NCBI GenBank assembly: GCA_035288105.1 | Contig: DATEAY010000041.1 | Coordinates: forward strand, 1-43,268 | Length of the DNA: 43,268 nucleotides | Direction of reading: 5' to 3' | Source of the DNA: Candidatus Babeliales bacterium | GTDB lineage: Bacteria; Babelota; Babeliae; Babelales; Vermiphilaceae | In this document: one piece after another, positions 7,679-15,534 of the stretch | Layout of the letters: each line of letters begins with the position of its first letter | How positions within the stretch are numbered: the first letter of the stretch is position 1 | Translations under genes and position numbers: made by a program | The notes under the pieces: model-generated | Seen by the model: the letters and a program-made list of their open reading frames with translations, nothing else | Database searches by the model: none | What the model was told of the DNA's origin: nothing

Positions 7679-9529
7679 TTAAACTGCTACACGTCCTAAG
7701 AAAGCGTATTTATTAAACATATTCTCAACAATACCACGCTTAGTCTGAGCAGAATATTGCTTTGATTCAAGCTTTGCCACATCGAACAAAAAATCATTAG
7801 ATAAAGGATCTTTCAAATACGTTGATTTATGTCGCAGCTTACAAATCAGATACACCAACTTACCATAATCGTGATCATCAAGATGAGTAGCTGATTCTAT
7901 TAACAGCGAATTAACGTCAGCTAATGCAATCCGTATTGGCGAATAATTGCGCGCTGTTGCCCATTGATATGCCTTAGTAACACCAAAGCATGCCCCTGCT
8001 AATGGAGTAAACGCTGCCAACTTTACTGTCCAAAAATTATTTTTCAGTAGATCGTTCGCAATTTTTCCAACATCTGCAAACAAGAACCCAATCTGCTGCA
8101 ACAAAGGTAGGATACCTTCATCGATCAGTTCCGGATATTTTTGTAATAATTTAAGCACCGTATCAAGCATCAAAAGAATATTAGCTATTCCTAAATCAAC
8201 TTTTTCATCATAATAGTAGACACCTGTGTTCTCAATCAATGCACCCAGTTTATCAAACTTATCAAGCGCTATATCTTGCATTATTTCTTCTTTATTTACT
8301 TTAAAATTCTTAGCTTCCATTCTTGTGAGAACGCGCTCCAATAACTCTGTCGAATACGACTTCAAAGACTGAATTTTTGGATCTGTTAACTCTGCTACCC
8401 GTGCTTCTATAATGCCAGAAAATTTCTCTATCTTAGCAATCTTATCTTCAATATTAGCAGCTGAACTTTCTGAGTTAGTTTCAAAAAAAACCTTCCATAA
8501 ATCAGTCATTGGATCTATTACTACGCTTTTTCCAATCCATTGAATCGAATTTTTCGTTTTTTCAAAAGCTGCAGGTAAAATTGTAGGATTGTGCACGTGA
8601 TAATGTAATGTGTATCCTATAATTGTTGTTAATGTTGTATACAACATCCAATTACGAATAAAGTGATTTGGTTTTTTTGCTGCCGCAAGTGATGTCATGC
8701 AATCATGCTTTAATTTAGTTACCTGTTTAAATTTTAACTCTAATTTGCCTGCAATATCATCAAATCGTGTTCCGTCAGAACTATAATCTTGAGTTTTAAT
8801 ACACGATAAAATTTCAAACAGCCCTTCAATCCACGCATAACAATCATTGTACGTTGTTCCGCTTTCGGTAAACATATGAATATGCCCGGTCAAAGAACCC
8901 AATAATGTATACAACTCTCTTTGCTTGCGTTCCAGCCTGATTATATTATGAGCAATCTCTTTTTCTTGATCTTTACCCACTATCCATTTTACTGGTGATT
9001 TGCTGAAAAAATATTTTATCTGATGATTTTGTTGATACCGCCAATACACAATAAGATTATCAATCTCGTGCAGTGCGTTTAAAATCTGATTACGTGCATC
9101 ATTAAAAAAAACCTGCACGCAGGTTAATAAAAGAGCGCTACACATTTGTTCGTACTTTTTATACGCTTCACCTTCAACATTGGTATCTTGTTTGACCATT
9201 GCTTGATGAGCAGAGCGAAGACGCGCAAGTAATGTAACAGCAGAGAATTTTCCATAATTTTTAAACAGGTAGCGCAATTCCTTTTTATACGAAGCATTTT
9301 CATCGGTATTTCGTTGCGCATTTTGAAAGCAGTGAACGTCCGTATGTTTTACGTACCGCGCTACCGCTTGTTTAAATTCAAGAGGAGATTTATGTACGGT
9401 TGGCTTTTTGATTATTTTGTTTGCCTGATCTTGCGCAACATTTAGAAAAATATTTCCCTGTATTGTTGTGGTGCACAAAGAAAAGCTGAACAGCGCAAAA
9501 ACTGATAATTTCTGTAATAATATATTCAC
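7679..9529 (-). CDS. secreted/membrane protein, lineage-specific paralogue 2
   Basis: A protein of about 616 residues, paralogous to the 5919-7535 product (see there for shared motifs; the C-terminal match here is PIRIALADVNSLLIES and GIVENMFNKYAFLG). I prefer the GTG at 9529: it has AGGGA 7 nt upstream, gives a cleaner signal peptide (NILLQKLSVFALFSFSLC), and matches the GTG start of its paralogue. An in-frame ATG at 9547 would add six residues. It has extra N-terminal sequence after the signal peptide and a hydrophobic patch (WMLYTTLTTIIGYTL) at the position equivalent to that of its partner. The two genes are separated by a terminator, so they are probably expressed independently after an old duplication. 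Confidence 0.75.
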   Translation of the reverse strand: MNILLQKLSVFALFSFSLCTTTIQGNIFLNVAQDQANKIIKKPTVHKSPLEFKQAVARYVKHTDVHCFQNAQRNTDENASYKKELRYLFKNYGKFSAVTLLARLRSAHQAMVKQDTNVEGEAYKKYEQMCSALLLTCVQVFFNDARNQILNALHEIDNLIVYWRYQQNHQIKYFFSKSPVKWIVGKDQEKEIAHNIIRLERKQRELYTLLGSLTGHIHMFTESGTTYNDCYAWIEGLFEILSCIKTQDYSSDGTRFDDIAGKLELKFKQVTKLKHDCMTSLAAAKKPNHFIRNWMLYTTLTTIIGYTLHYHVHNPTILPAAFEKTKNSIQWIGKSVVIDPMTDLWKVFFETNSESSAANIEDKIAKIEKFSGIIEARVAELTDPKIQSLKSYSTELLERVLTRMEAKNFKVNKEEIMQDIALDKFDKLGALIENTGVYYYDEKVDLGIANILLMLDTVLKLLQKYPELIDEGILPLLQQIGFLFADVGKIANDLLKNNFWTVKLAAFTPLAGACFGVTKAYQWATARNYSPIRIALADVNSLLIESATHLDDHDYGKLVYLICKLRHKSTYLKDPLSNDFLFDVAKLESKQYSAQTKRGIVENMFNKYAFLGRVAV

Positions 9530-9564
9530 TATGATTTCCCTAACCATTACCGATATTACTTACC

Positions 9565-9604
9565 CCGCTCGCCCTGAGTGCCCCAAAGGGGTGTATCGAA
9601 GGGT
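9565..9604 (+). repeat. family A repeat, left copy of an inverted pair
   Basis: It begins CCGCTCGCCCTGAGTG, contains an internal CCCCAAAGGGG palindrome and ends TATCGAAGGGT. It is inverted relative to the copy at 9644-9684. Confidence 0.85.
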
Positions 9605-9643
9605 GCGACATAAAAAAAATTATCTTTATCCTCTTTCCGCTTA

Positions 9644-9684
9644 ACCCTTCGATACACCACTATCGTGGCACTCAGGGCGAGCGG
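9644..9684 (-). repeat. family A repeat, right copy of an inverted pair
   Basis: It reads ACCCTTCGATACACCA through to CACTCAGGGCGAGCGG, the complement of the copy at 9565-9604 except for the centre. Together the two can fold into a stem of about 40 bp with a 39-nt loop, in the gap between divergently spaced minus-strand units. Confidence 0.85.
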
Positions 9685-9807
9685 ACCAAGACAATCATTC
9701 AATCAAAGAAAGTTATTGGATAAAACTTGAACTTCACCTCTAATTATACCAGAAAAAGTGAATTGCTGAAACAGGGGGTGTTTATTCAAACTGAAAACTT
9801 ATACAAC

Positions 9808-10197
9808 CTATGACTGTAAGGCAGCCACAAGATCATTGATCCGCTGTAGTATTTTCAGTATCTCATCAATAGAACGCTCTATCTCTTCTTTTATTTTCAT
9901 TTTTTTTTCATAACAATCTGTCCGCTCAACCTTACCCAAACAGTTCTTTTCACCACAGGCATACTCATTTACCCGCGTTATAGCACTTTGTATAATCAAA
10001 AAAACGGTTTTAGAAAGATCAAGTAAAACTCCAGACATATCGGTACCTCGAGCAACAAGATCACCATCGAGTTCTGCATCTTGCTGCTTGGAAACATAGA
10101 CTCTTTTTGTCTTTGGCTTAATAAACTCTTGTCCCACCGAGCAAGCAGTGCACACGCCAATGACCACTGCCAATAAACCAACGTATTTATTTTTCAT
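9808..10197 (-). CDS. small putative lipoprotein
   Basis: A 129-residue protein with a short signal peptide (MKNKYVGLLAVVIGVCTAC). Cys19 sits in a lipobox-like position (C-T-A-C), so lipidation is possible, although the -3 Cys is unusual; type I cleavage is the alternative. The mature part is mostly charged helix with a Cys-rich centre (YACGEKNCLGKVERTDCYEKK) and a C-terminal coiled-coil-like helix. It is the last gene of the mnmA-pgsA unit and starts 6 nt after the pgsA stop, so it is probably co-transcribed. No family is recognised. Confidence 0.7.
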   Translation of the reverse strand: MKNKYVGLLAVVIGVCTACSVGQEFIKPKTKRVYVSKQQDAELDGDLVARGTDMSGVLLDLSKTVFLIIQSAITRVNEYACGEKNCLGKVERTDCYEKKMKIKEEIERSIDEILKILQRINDLVAALQS

Positions 10198-10203
10198 TGC
10201 TTA

Positions 10204-10821
10204 CTATTTTTTCGTATTAATTATACGCCAACCAATGCGCACATATTGTCCAAATGATGCCCCAATAAAGAATATCATAACCCCAAGCATTACATAATAT
10301 GTTTTGATGGGTAACCAACAGAAGAAATAGCACGCAAAAAGCCACATAATAAAAATCATCTGAATACAAGTAGTTGTTTTTCCCAAAAATGTTGGCTGCA
10401 CGTCAAGATGACCGCGTAATCGATAAATAATAAGAGCGCCGCCAATCTGTATCACCTCTTTACTCACCACAAACAATACAAACCAATACGGTATCGAAAA
10501 TAACGGTGTAGAAATAAATGCTAAGGTGAAAAAACAGGATATGAGTAATAATTTATCTGCTACAGGATCAAGACAGGCACCAAGAAATGTTTTTTCATTA
10601 AGTAGTCGCGCCAAAAGACCATCTATAACATCGGTCAAACAGGCAAATACAAAGAAGAAAAACGCCATTCCCCACCAGCCTGTAATCATAGCGCCAATAA
10701 TAACCGGCACCACAACTATCCGTGCTAGGGTAAAAAGCGTTGGAATAGTTATACGTTTTTCAGCATTAGGCAAACGACTCAATATATTCAACGTAAATTT
10801 GCGAAGATTAATTTTTTTCAT
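10204..10821 (-). CDS. pgsA: CDP-diacylglycerol-glycerol-3-phosphate 3-phosphatidyltransferase
   Basis: This inner-membrane enzyme makes phosphatidylglycerol phosphate from CDP-diacylglycerol and glycerol-3-phosphate. The CDP-alcohol phosphotransferase signature D-G-x2-A-R-x8-G-x3-D-x3-D is complete (DGLLARLLNEKTFLGACLD, then PVAD). The 205 residues include about five to six membrane helices (for example VVPVIIGAMITGWWGMAFFF and TYYVMLGVMIFFIGASF). The specific substrate is inferred from similarity to PgsA; other CDP-alcohol transferases share the signature. The start ATG overlaps the mnmA stop (ATGA), indicating translational coupling. Confidence 0.9.
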   Translation of the reverse strand: MKKINLRKFTLNILSRLPNAEKRITIPTLFTLARIVVVPVIIGAMITGWWGMAFFFFVFACLTDVIDGLLARLLNEKTFLGACLDPVADKLLLISCFFTLAFISTPLFSIPYWFVLFVVSKEVIQIGGALIIYRLRGHLDVQPTFLGKTTTCIQMIFIMWLFACYFFCWLPIKTYYVMLGVMIFFIGASFGQYVRIGWRIINTKK

Positions 10822-11882
10822 ACAGACATCACACTACTACCAAGACACACATCACCATCGTAAAATACTGCGTACTGACCCGCAGCAATGCCCTGATCTC
10901 TTTCAGAAATCTGCACTACTACTTTACCTTCTTCATTGTAATTGACGGTACATTCATACCGTTGTGCACCATGACGTAATTTAACAAAAAGATTTTTCTT
11001 ATCAGAAGGTACGCCAGATAACCAATGAATTCTTTCAACAATAAAGAAATCTCGCCGCTTTTCAGCATCATAATAATTGCGAGAAATGTAAATTATATTT
11101 TTATCAACATCCTTTGCAACAACATACCATGGCCCACCTCCAAGCCCAAGGCCCTGCCGCTGACCAATGGTATAAAACCAAAATCCATCATGGTTACCCA
11201 TGACTTTTCCTGTTTCACTTTCAACCATCAGCCCTTTTTGTGTACCAAGGTGATGTTTAATAAAATCTGCAAACTTAAATTTACCTAAAAAGCAAATTCC
11301 CTGACTATCTTTGCGGTCTTTGTTTGGCAAGTTGAACTCATGCGCCAAGGCACGCAGCTCACTTTTTTGTAAATGACCAATCGGGAACATAGCGCGTTTG
11401 AGCTGTTCTTGGCTCAGGTGAGAAAGAAAATACGTTTGATCTTTGATAGGATCTGGTGACTGGAATAATTCAATCACATTGTCTTTTTCGCGGACCTGGG
11501 CATAATGCCCAGAAGCAACTTTTTCAAAGCTTGGATCTATTTTATCAAAAAAAAGGCCAAATTTAATTCGCTGGTTACACAAAATATCAGGATTTGGCGT
11601 ACGTCCTTCTTTAACTTCTGCAACGGTATATGCTACCACTTCGTCTTTATACTCTTTTTGCAGAGAAACCACTTCTAGTGGAACATCGAGTTGTTCACAT
11701 ACCTGTTTGACGAATGCTAAATCTTGTTCCCACGGACAATCGCCCAAGTACGAAAGTTCGTCTTCCAACCAAATTTTAAGATAAAAAGCGGTTACATCGT
11801 GCCCTTGGTTTTTCAGCAATTGTAGCGCAACAGAACTGTCTACACCACCTGAAACAAGGACAGCAACCTTCATTTTCTTCAT
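10818..11882 (-). CDS. mnmA: tRNA-specific 2-thiouridylase MnmA
   Basis: MnmA adenylates and thiolates U34 of Glu, Gln and Lys tRNAs. The PP-loop ATP site SGGVDSS is near the N terminus. The two catalytic Cys are present, in NPDILCNQRIKFG and SQGICFLGKF. The GQRQGLGLGG motif and the C-terminal beta-barrel (RHGAQRYECTV, AAGQYAVFYDG) are in place. I use the ATG at 11882 because GGGGT lies about 6 nt upstream; an ATG at 11897 would add MGYKK and overlaps a palindromic repeat. First gene of the mnmA-pgsA-lipoprotein unit. Confidence 0.96.
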   Translation of the reverse strand: MKKMKVAVLVSGGVDSSVALQLLKNQGHDVTAFYLKIWLEDELSYLGDCPWEQDLAFVKQVCEQLDVPLEVVSLQKEYKDEVVAYTVAEVKEGRTPNPDILCNQRIKFGLFFDKIDPSFEKVASGHYAQVREKDNVIELFQSPDPIKDQTYFLSHLSQEQLKRAMFPIGHLQKSELRALAHEFNLPNKDRKDSQGICFLGKFKFADFIKHHLGTQKGLMVESETGKVMGNHDGFWFYTIGQRQGLGLGGGPWYVVAKDVDKNIIYISRNYYDAEKRRDFFIVERIHWLSGVPSDKKNLFVKLRHGAQRYECTVNYNEEGKVVVQISERDQGIAAGQYAVFYDGDVCLGSSVMSV

Positions 11883-11911
11883 TTTTTTATACCCCATTTC
11901 TTATACCCCAT

Positions 11912-12013
11912 ACTACATTTCATTACGTATGGGGACCCCAATCAAGAACTTACACTTGGATCCCACGTTGTTTCATAAGGGCGTCCAATCGGAAGGCAGT
12001 GTAGATTGGACTA
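11912..12013. repeat. family B repeat, two-hairpin form
   Basis: The first hairpin is ACCCCATA...TATGGGG followed by ACCCCAAT. The second part holds TCCAATCGGAAGGCAGTG and ends TGTAGATTGG, with CCAATC and GATTGG inverted. The same modules recur at 20.55-20.69 and 38.71-38.93 kb. It fills the gap between the divergent mnmA and dipZ genes. Confidence 0.7.
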
Positions 12014-12149
12014 TAAATAGCTAATGTAACACATGCTATATTTCAGATATTATCTCTTTTTAGAATACCATTTTTAGGAAAAAATTATAGAACATACCCA
12101 TTTCGTGGTAAAAAATGCCATGATTTTACCCTAAGATAAAAGGATCAAA

Positions 12150-13850
12150 ATGTTTTTACTCATTCTTTTCGCGTTTCTTGCAGGCTTTGTCACTATTCTT
12201 TCTCCATGCATACTGTCTATTGCTCCCATTCTTCTTACTGCAGGGGCAAATCATAACCACCACAAACCATTGGGAATTATCACTGGATTAATCATAAGCT
12301 TTTCATTTTTTACCCTTGCACTCAGCGCAATTGTACAAGCGACCGGTATATCGCCTGATATTTTTCGCTACATCGCATTGTGTGTCATTATTTTCTTCGG
12401 CCTGACCATGATTGTTCCATCTTTTGAAAATGCATTTATTGCTGTTACCGGACAGATAGCACGTCTAGGCAGCATTGTACAAACATTCTCAATTAACATA
12501 AAAAAAGAGTTTGTGAGCGGATTTGTTCTCGGCATTGCACTCGGTTTATTATGGACACCATGCGCAGGACCTATTTTAGCAACAATTACAGCTCTTGCAG
12601 CTACTGAAGGTATTACTCTCGCCACAATTTTTATAACACTTGCATATACCATTGGTGCCGCAATACCAATGTTACTTATCTGTTTTGGTGGCTCAAAAAT
12701 TCTACGCTCAGCAAGTGCTATAGAACCCTATACCCATGCCGTACGAAAAATATTTGGCGTTATTGTTATTGCAAGCGCTTTGGCAATTGTCTTTCACGTC
12801 GACGTAATGGTACAGGAAAAAATTGCACGTTGGTTCCCAACAATTACCATTGAACAAAGCAAAATAATAGAAGAAGAACTAAACATGCTCAGACAATCCA
12901 AAGGAATTGCAACAATGTCAGATGCTCCCGAATTTGTAGGTATCACTGAATGGCTTAACTCAGAACCATTAACACTTGTACAACTACGTGGCAAAGTTGT
13001 CCTTATCGATTTTTGGACATACACCTGTATTAATTGCATTCGCACCTTGCCACACGTAACACAATGGTACAGATCTTACAAAGATTATGGTTTTGAAATT
13101 ATTGGAGTCCACACACCAGAATTTGCATTCGAAAAAAGTACAAAAAATGTAGAAGATGCCATAAAAAGATTCAACATTACATACCCTGTTGCTCTTGATA
13201 ATGATTACCAAACCTGGCGAGCTTATGATAACCACTACTGGCCAGCACATTATCTTATCAATCAAAACGGTATAATTGTAAAAAAACATTTTGGTGAAGG
13301 TGGTTATGTAGAAATGGAAGATGCAATACGTGCACTGCTCAATATGCCACCATGCAGAAAAACAAAAGAATGTCCTTCTGACAAACTACTTACTCCTGAA
13401 ACGTATCTTGGGTTTGCACGCGGCGGTAGTTATCACCCATCTCTACGTATACAGCAAAACATTCCGACCACATATCAAACTCTAGGCATGCTTGGCGATG
13501 ACCAAATCGGTCTGAGAGGAAACTGGACAGTTACGCCTGACTTACTACAAAGCAATGCCGATAACAATGTTTTAGAGTTGAATTTTATTGCAAATCACGT
13601 CTACCTTGTTATGAAGGCTGATAAACCAACACAACTTACGGTTTTGCTTGATGGAAAACCAATTCCGGAAAAATACCGTACACGCGATATGAATGATGTA
13701 GGGGAAATTGTGGTACATGAACCACGCATGTATGAGCTTGTTAATCTACAAGATGATTATGGACGCCATACACTCACACTCCAATGCCAAGAAGGTGTTA
13801 CAGCATATGTGTTTACTTTTGGTGGAGAAAACGAAGAGCAAAAACATTAA
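12150..13850 (+). CDS. dipZ: DipZ-like thiol-disulfide carrier (CcdA/DsbD membrane domain + thioredoxin)
   Basis: The N-terminal half (residues 1-220) is a polytopic CcdA-type domain with one Cys in each conserved position (C20 in LSPCILS, C138 in TPCAGP), which would carry electrons across the membrane. Residues 250-405 are a TlpA/AhpC-like thioredoxin fold with active site C293-I-N-C296 (FWTYTCINCIRTLPH). The last 150 residues are a beta-rich domain (LRGNWTVTPDLLQ, HVYLVMKAD, KPTQLTVLLDGK) like the carbohydrate-binding-type C-terminal domain of mycobacterial DipZ. Length and order match DipZ. It likely keeps extracytoplasmic thiols reduced, which fits the many Cys-containing secreted proteins here. 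Convergent with the cupin gene, 14 nt apart. Confidence 0.88.
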   Translation: MFLLILFAFLAGFVTILSPCILSIAPILLTAGANHNHHKPLGIITGLIISFSFFTLALSAIVQATGISPDIFRYIALCVIIFFGLTMIVPSFENAFIAVTGQIARLGSIVQTFSINIKKEFVSGFVLGIALGLLWTPCAGPILATITALAATEGITLATIFITLAYTIGAAIPMLLICFGGSKILRSASAIEPYTHAVRKIFGVIVIASALAIVFHVDVMVQEKIARWFPTITIEQSKIIEEELNMLRQSKGIATMSDAPEFVGITEWLNSEPLTLVQLRGKVVLIDFWTYTCINCIRTLPHVTQWYRSYKDYGFEIIGVHTPEFAFEKSTKNVEDAIKRFNITYPVALDNDYQTWRAYDNHYWPAHYLINQNGIIVKKHFGEGGYVEMEDAIRALLNMPPCRKTKECPSDKLLTPETYLGFARGGSYHPSLRIQQNIPTTYQTLGMLGDDQIGLRGNWTVTPDLLQSNADNNVLELNFIANHVYLVMKADKPTQLTVLLDGKPIPEKYRTRDMNDVGEIVVHEPRMYELVNLQDDYGRHTLTLQCQEGVTAYVFTFGGENEEQKH

Positions 13851-13864
13851 TCAATACTATAGCC

Positions 13865-14227
13865 TTAGTATTCAGATTTTGCTTCTTCTGTTCCTGGTTT
13901 ATGTTCTACAGGAGCATACATGGTACATATCTTCATATCTCTAGGACCAGTATTTTTAAAATTGTGCTCAACTCCCGATGGAACAAATACCATGTGATAC
14001 GGAAATACTTCAGAAGTAACATCATTAAGAATTGCAATTCCTTGACCATCCACAAAAAAAAGGATTTGATCTACACGATGTATTTCTTTTCCAATCTCTT
14101 GTCCAGGAGATACACTCATGAGTACTATTTGACTATGATTCCCGGTAAAAATTTCTTTTCTAAAAAACGTATTATTGAGTGTCAACTCAACAATGTCTTC
14201 ATTAAAAAAATATTTTGGTGCTTTCAT
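13865..14227 (-). CDS. cupin-domain protein
   Basis: A single-domain cupin of about 120 residues. Motif 1 reads GQEIGKEIHRVDQILFFVDGQG, with the metal-ligand Glu/His pattern partly kept. Motif 2 is FPYHMVFVPSGVEHNFKN, including the conserved PxGxxH. The ATG at 14227 is chosen because GAGGAAAA lies upstream and the product MKAPKYFF starts like related small cupins; an earlier start at 14263 would add 12 residues. Single-domain cupins of this kind bind a metal and act as small isomerases, dioxygenases or sugar-binding proteins, so the substrate cannot be told. Confidence 0.85.
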   Translation of the reverse strand: MKAPKYFFNEDIVELTLNNTFFRKEIFTGNHSQIVLMSVSPGQEIGKEIHRVDQILFFVDGQGIAILNDVTSEVFPYHMVFVPSGVEHNFKNTGPRDMKICTMYAPVEHKPGTEEAKSEY

Positions 14228-14405
14228 ATATATTTTCCTCAATTTTGAATTACACAAAAACAATTCTCATTTACGATAAATTGAGCAACCTCAAAATAGC
14301 AATAAATCAATTCTTAATGATTTATTTTCAAAAAACCTTAACTTTTGCTAAGCTCGAATCACCTTTTAAATCGTAACAAGCTACTATTACACGAAAGATA
14401 TTATT

Positions 14406-15086
14406 ATGAATCTTTTTGCAGGTAATTCCCTCTGGCAACTTGTGGTGCAAGCGGACACCGTAAGTAAATGTGTTTTATTATTATTACTGTGCTTATCCGT
14501 CCTTTGTTGGGCAGTGTTTATTGGCAAACTTGCGCTACTCTACGCAAAAGAACGACAATTGAAAAACATAAATAACAAAGTACAAAAAGCAAAAACTCTT
14601 TCCGATCTTGCCGAAATTTCTACCGCTGCAAGCAAAACAGCGCCCGGTTATTTTATTGCTAAAAATCTTTCATTTGTAAAAGAATTAACACAACATACTT
14701 TTGCTCAAAAACTTGGTATTCATGAATGGGAACTTTTAGAGAGAAATATCGATAACACTATTGAAACACTGGTTCTCCATAATGAAGAATATATTCCAAT
14801 TCTATCATCATGCGCAGCAGTTGGACCATTAGTAGGTCTTTTTGGTACCGTATGGGGATTGGTGCATTCTTTTATGCGCATTAGTGAAACACAAGTTGCC
14901 GATATCGCAACCATTGCACCTGGTATGGCAGAAGCATTAATTACTACCCTCGCAGGATTAATTGTTGCAATACCAGCACTTGTTATGTTCAACTATTTAC
15001 ACGTAAAAACACGCGCACTCGAACACAATCTTATCGTTCTGGCTGATCGAGTCACATTTATCTTGCAACAACTACGTGAAAGGTAA
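14406..15086 (+). CDS. tolQ: TolQ/ExbB-type proton-channel subunit
   Basis: An inner-membrane component of the proton-driven Tol (or Exb) motor. The 226-residue protein shows three membrane helices: near residues 20-42, a second in CAAVGPLVGLFGTVWGLVHSF, and a third in ALITTLAGLIVAIPALVMFNYL. The conserved GLFGTVWG and APGMAEALITTLAGL segments define the MotA/TolQ/ExbB family. TolQ is preferred over ExbB because tolR, a tolA-like gene and tolB follow directly. tolR starts 4 nt after the stop. Confidence 0.93.
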   Translation: MNLFAGNSLWQLVVQADTVSKCVLLLLLCLSVLCWAVFIGKLALLYAKERQLKNINNKVQKAKTLSDLAEISTAASKTAPGYFIAKNLSFVKELTQHTFAQKLGIHEWELLERNIDNTIETLVLHNEEYIPILSSCAAVGPLVGLFGTVWGLVHSFMRISETQVADIATIAPGMAEALITTLAGLIVAIPALVMFNYLHVKTRALEHNLIVLADRVTFILQQLRER

Positions 15087-15090
15087 TGAT

Positions 15091-15534
15091 ATGCGCCGCA
15101 CTAACAGACGTTTGCGAAAGCAAAAAACTGGCCTCCATGATATCTCCATGACACCATTAATTGACGTAGTGCTCACGCTACTCATTATTTTTATGATGGC
15201 AACACCCATACTACAAAATGCAATCAAAGTAACATTGCCGCGTGGAAACGCAAAAGAAGATGCTGCACAACAATCAAATGAACTGATTGTTTCTATTGAT
15301 AAACAAGGCGATTTTTATATTAACAATACAAAAGTTGCAAAAACAGAACTGATTGCGGAAATAAAAAAAGCCGTTGGTAATGATCACGAAAAAACAGTGT
15401 ATGTAAAAGCAGATACAGCAATATCCTACGGAACAGTAATTGAATTGGTTGATGACATTAAATTTGTTGGCGGTATAAAATATGTGGCTCTTGCAACGCA
15501 AAAACATTCACAAAAAACATCTTCTGTGGCTTAA
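15091..15534 (+). CDS. tolR: TolR/ExbD-type motor subunit
   Basis: A one-helix inner-membrane protein that pairs with TolQ. The helix carries the conserved proton-relay Asp (MTPLIDVVLTLLIIFMMATP), followed by a periplasmic domain (ELIVSIDKQGDFYINNTKV, VYVKADTAISYGTVIELVDD). I chose ATG 15091, with AAAGG 7 nt upstream, over an earlier in-frame GTG at 15076 that would overlap tolQ. The 3' end overlaps the tolA-like gene by 53 nt. Confidence 0.93.
   Translation: MRRTNRRLRKQKTGLHDISMTPLIDVVLTLLIIFMMATPILQNAIKVTLPRGNAKEDAAQQSNELIVSIDKQGDFYINNTKVAKTELIAEIKKAVGNDHEKTVYVKADTAISYGTVIELVDDIKFVGGIKYVALATQKHSQKTSSVA

Noticed and set aside
9565-9684. The inverted repeat pair as a CRISPR or an insertion-sequence end pair.
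   Set aside because: There are only two copies in opposite orientation with a short unique loop and no transposase or spacers, so it is treated as a repeat hairpin.
13784-14248. Plus-strand frames across the cupin gene and the dipZ 3' end.
   Set aside because: Composition is atypical (Tyr/Phe/Lys/Cys-rich) and they are opposite a clear cupin; there is no ribosome binding site.
14341-14375. A GCTCGAATC-like stretch suggesting a tRNA arm.
   Set aside because: No cloverleaf pairing could be built around it; the region is simply the leader of tolQ.
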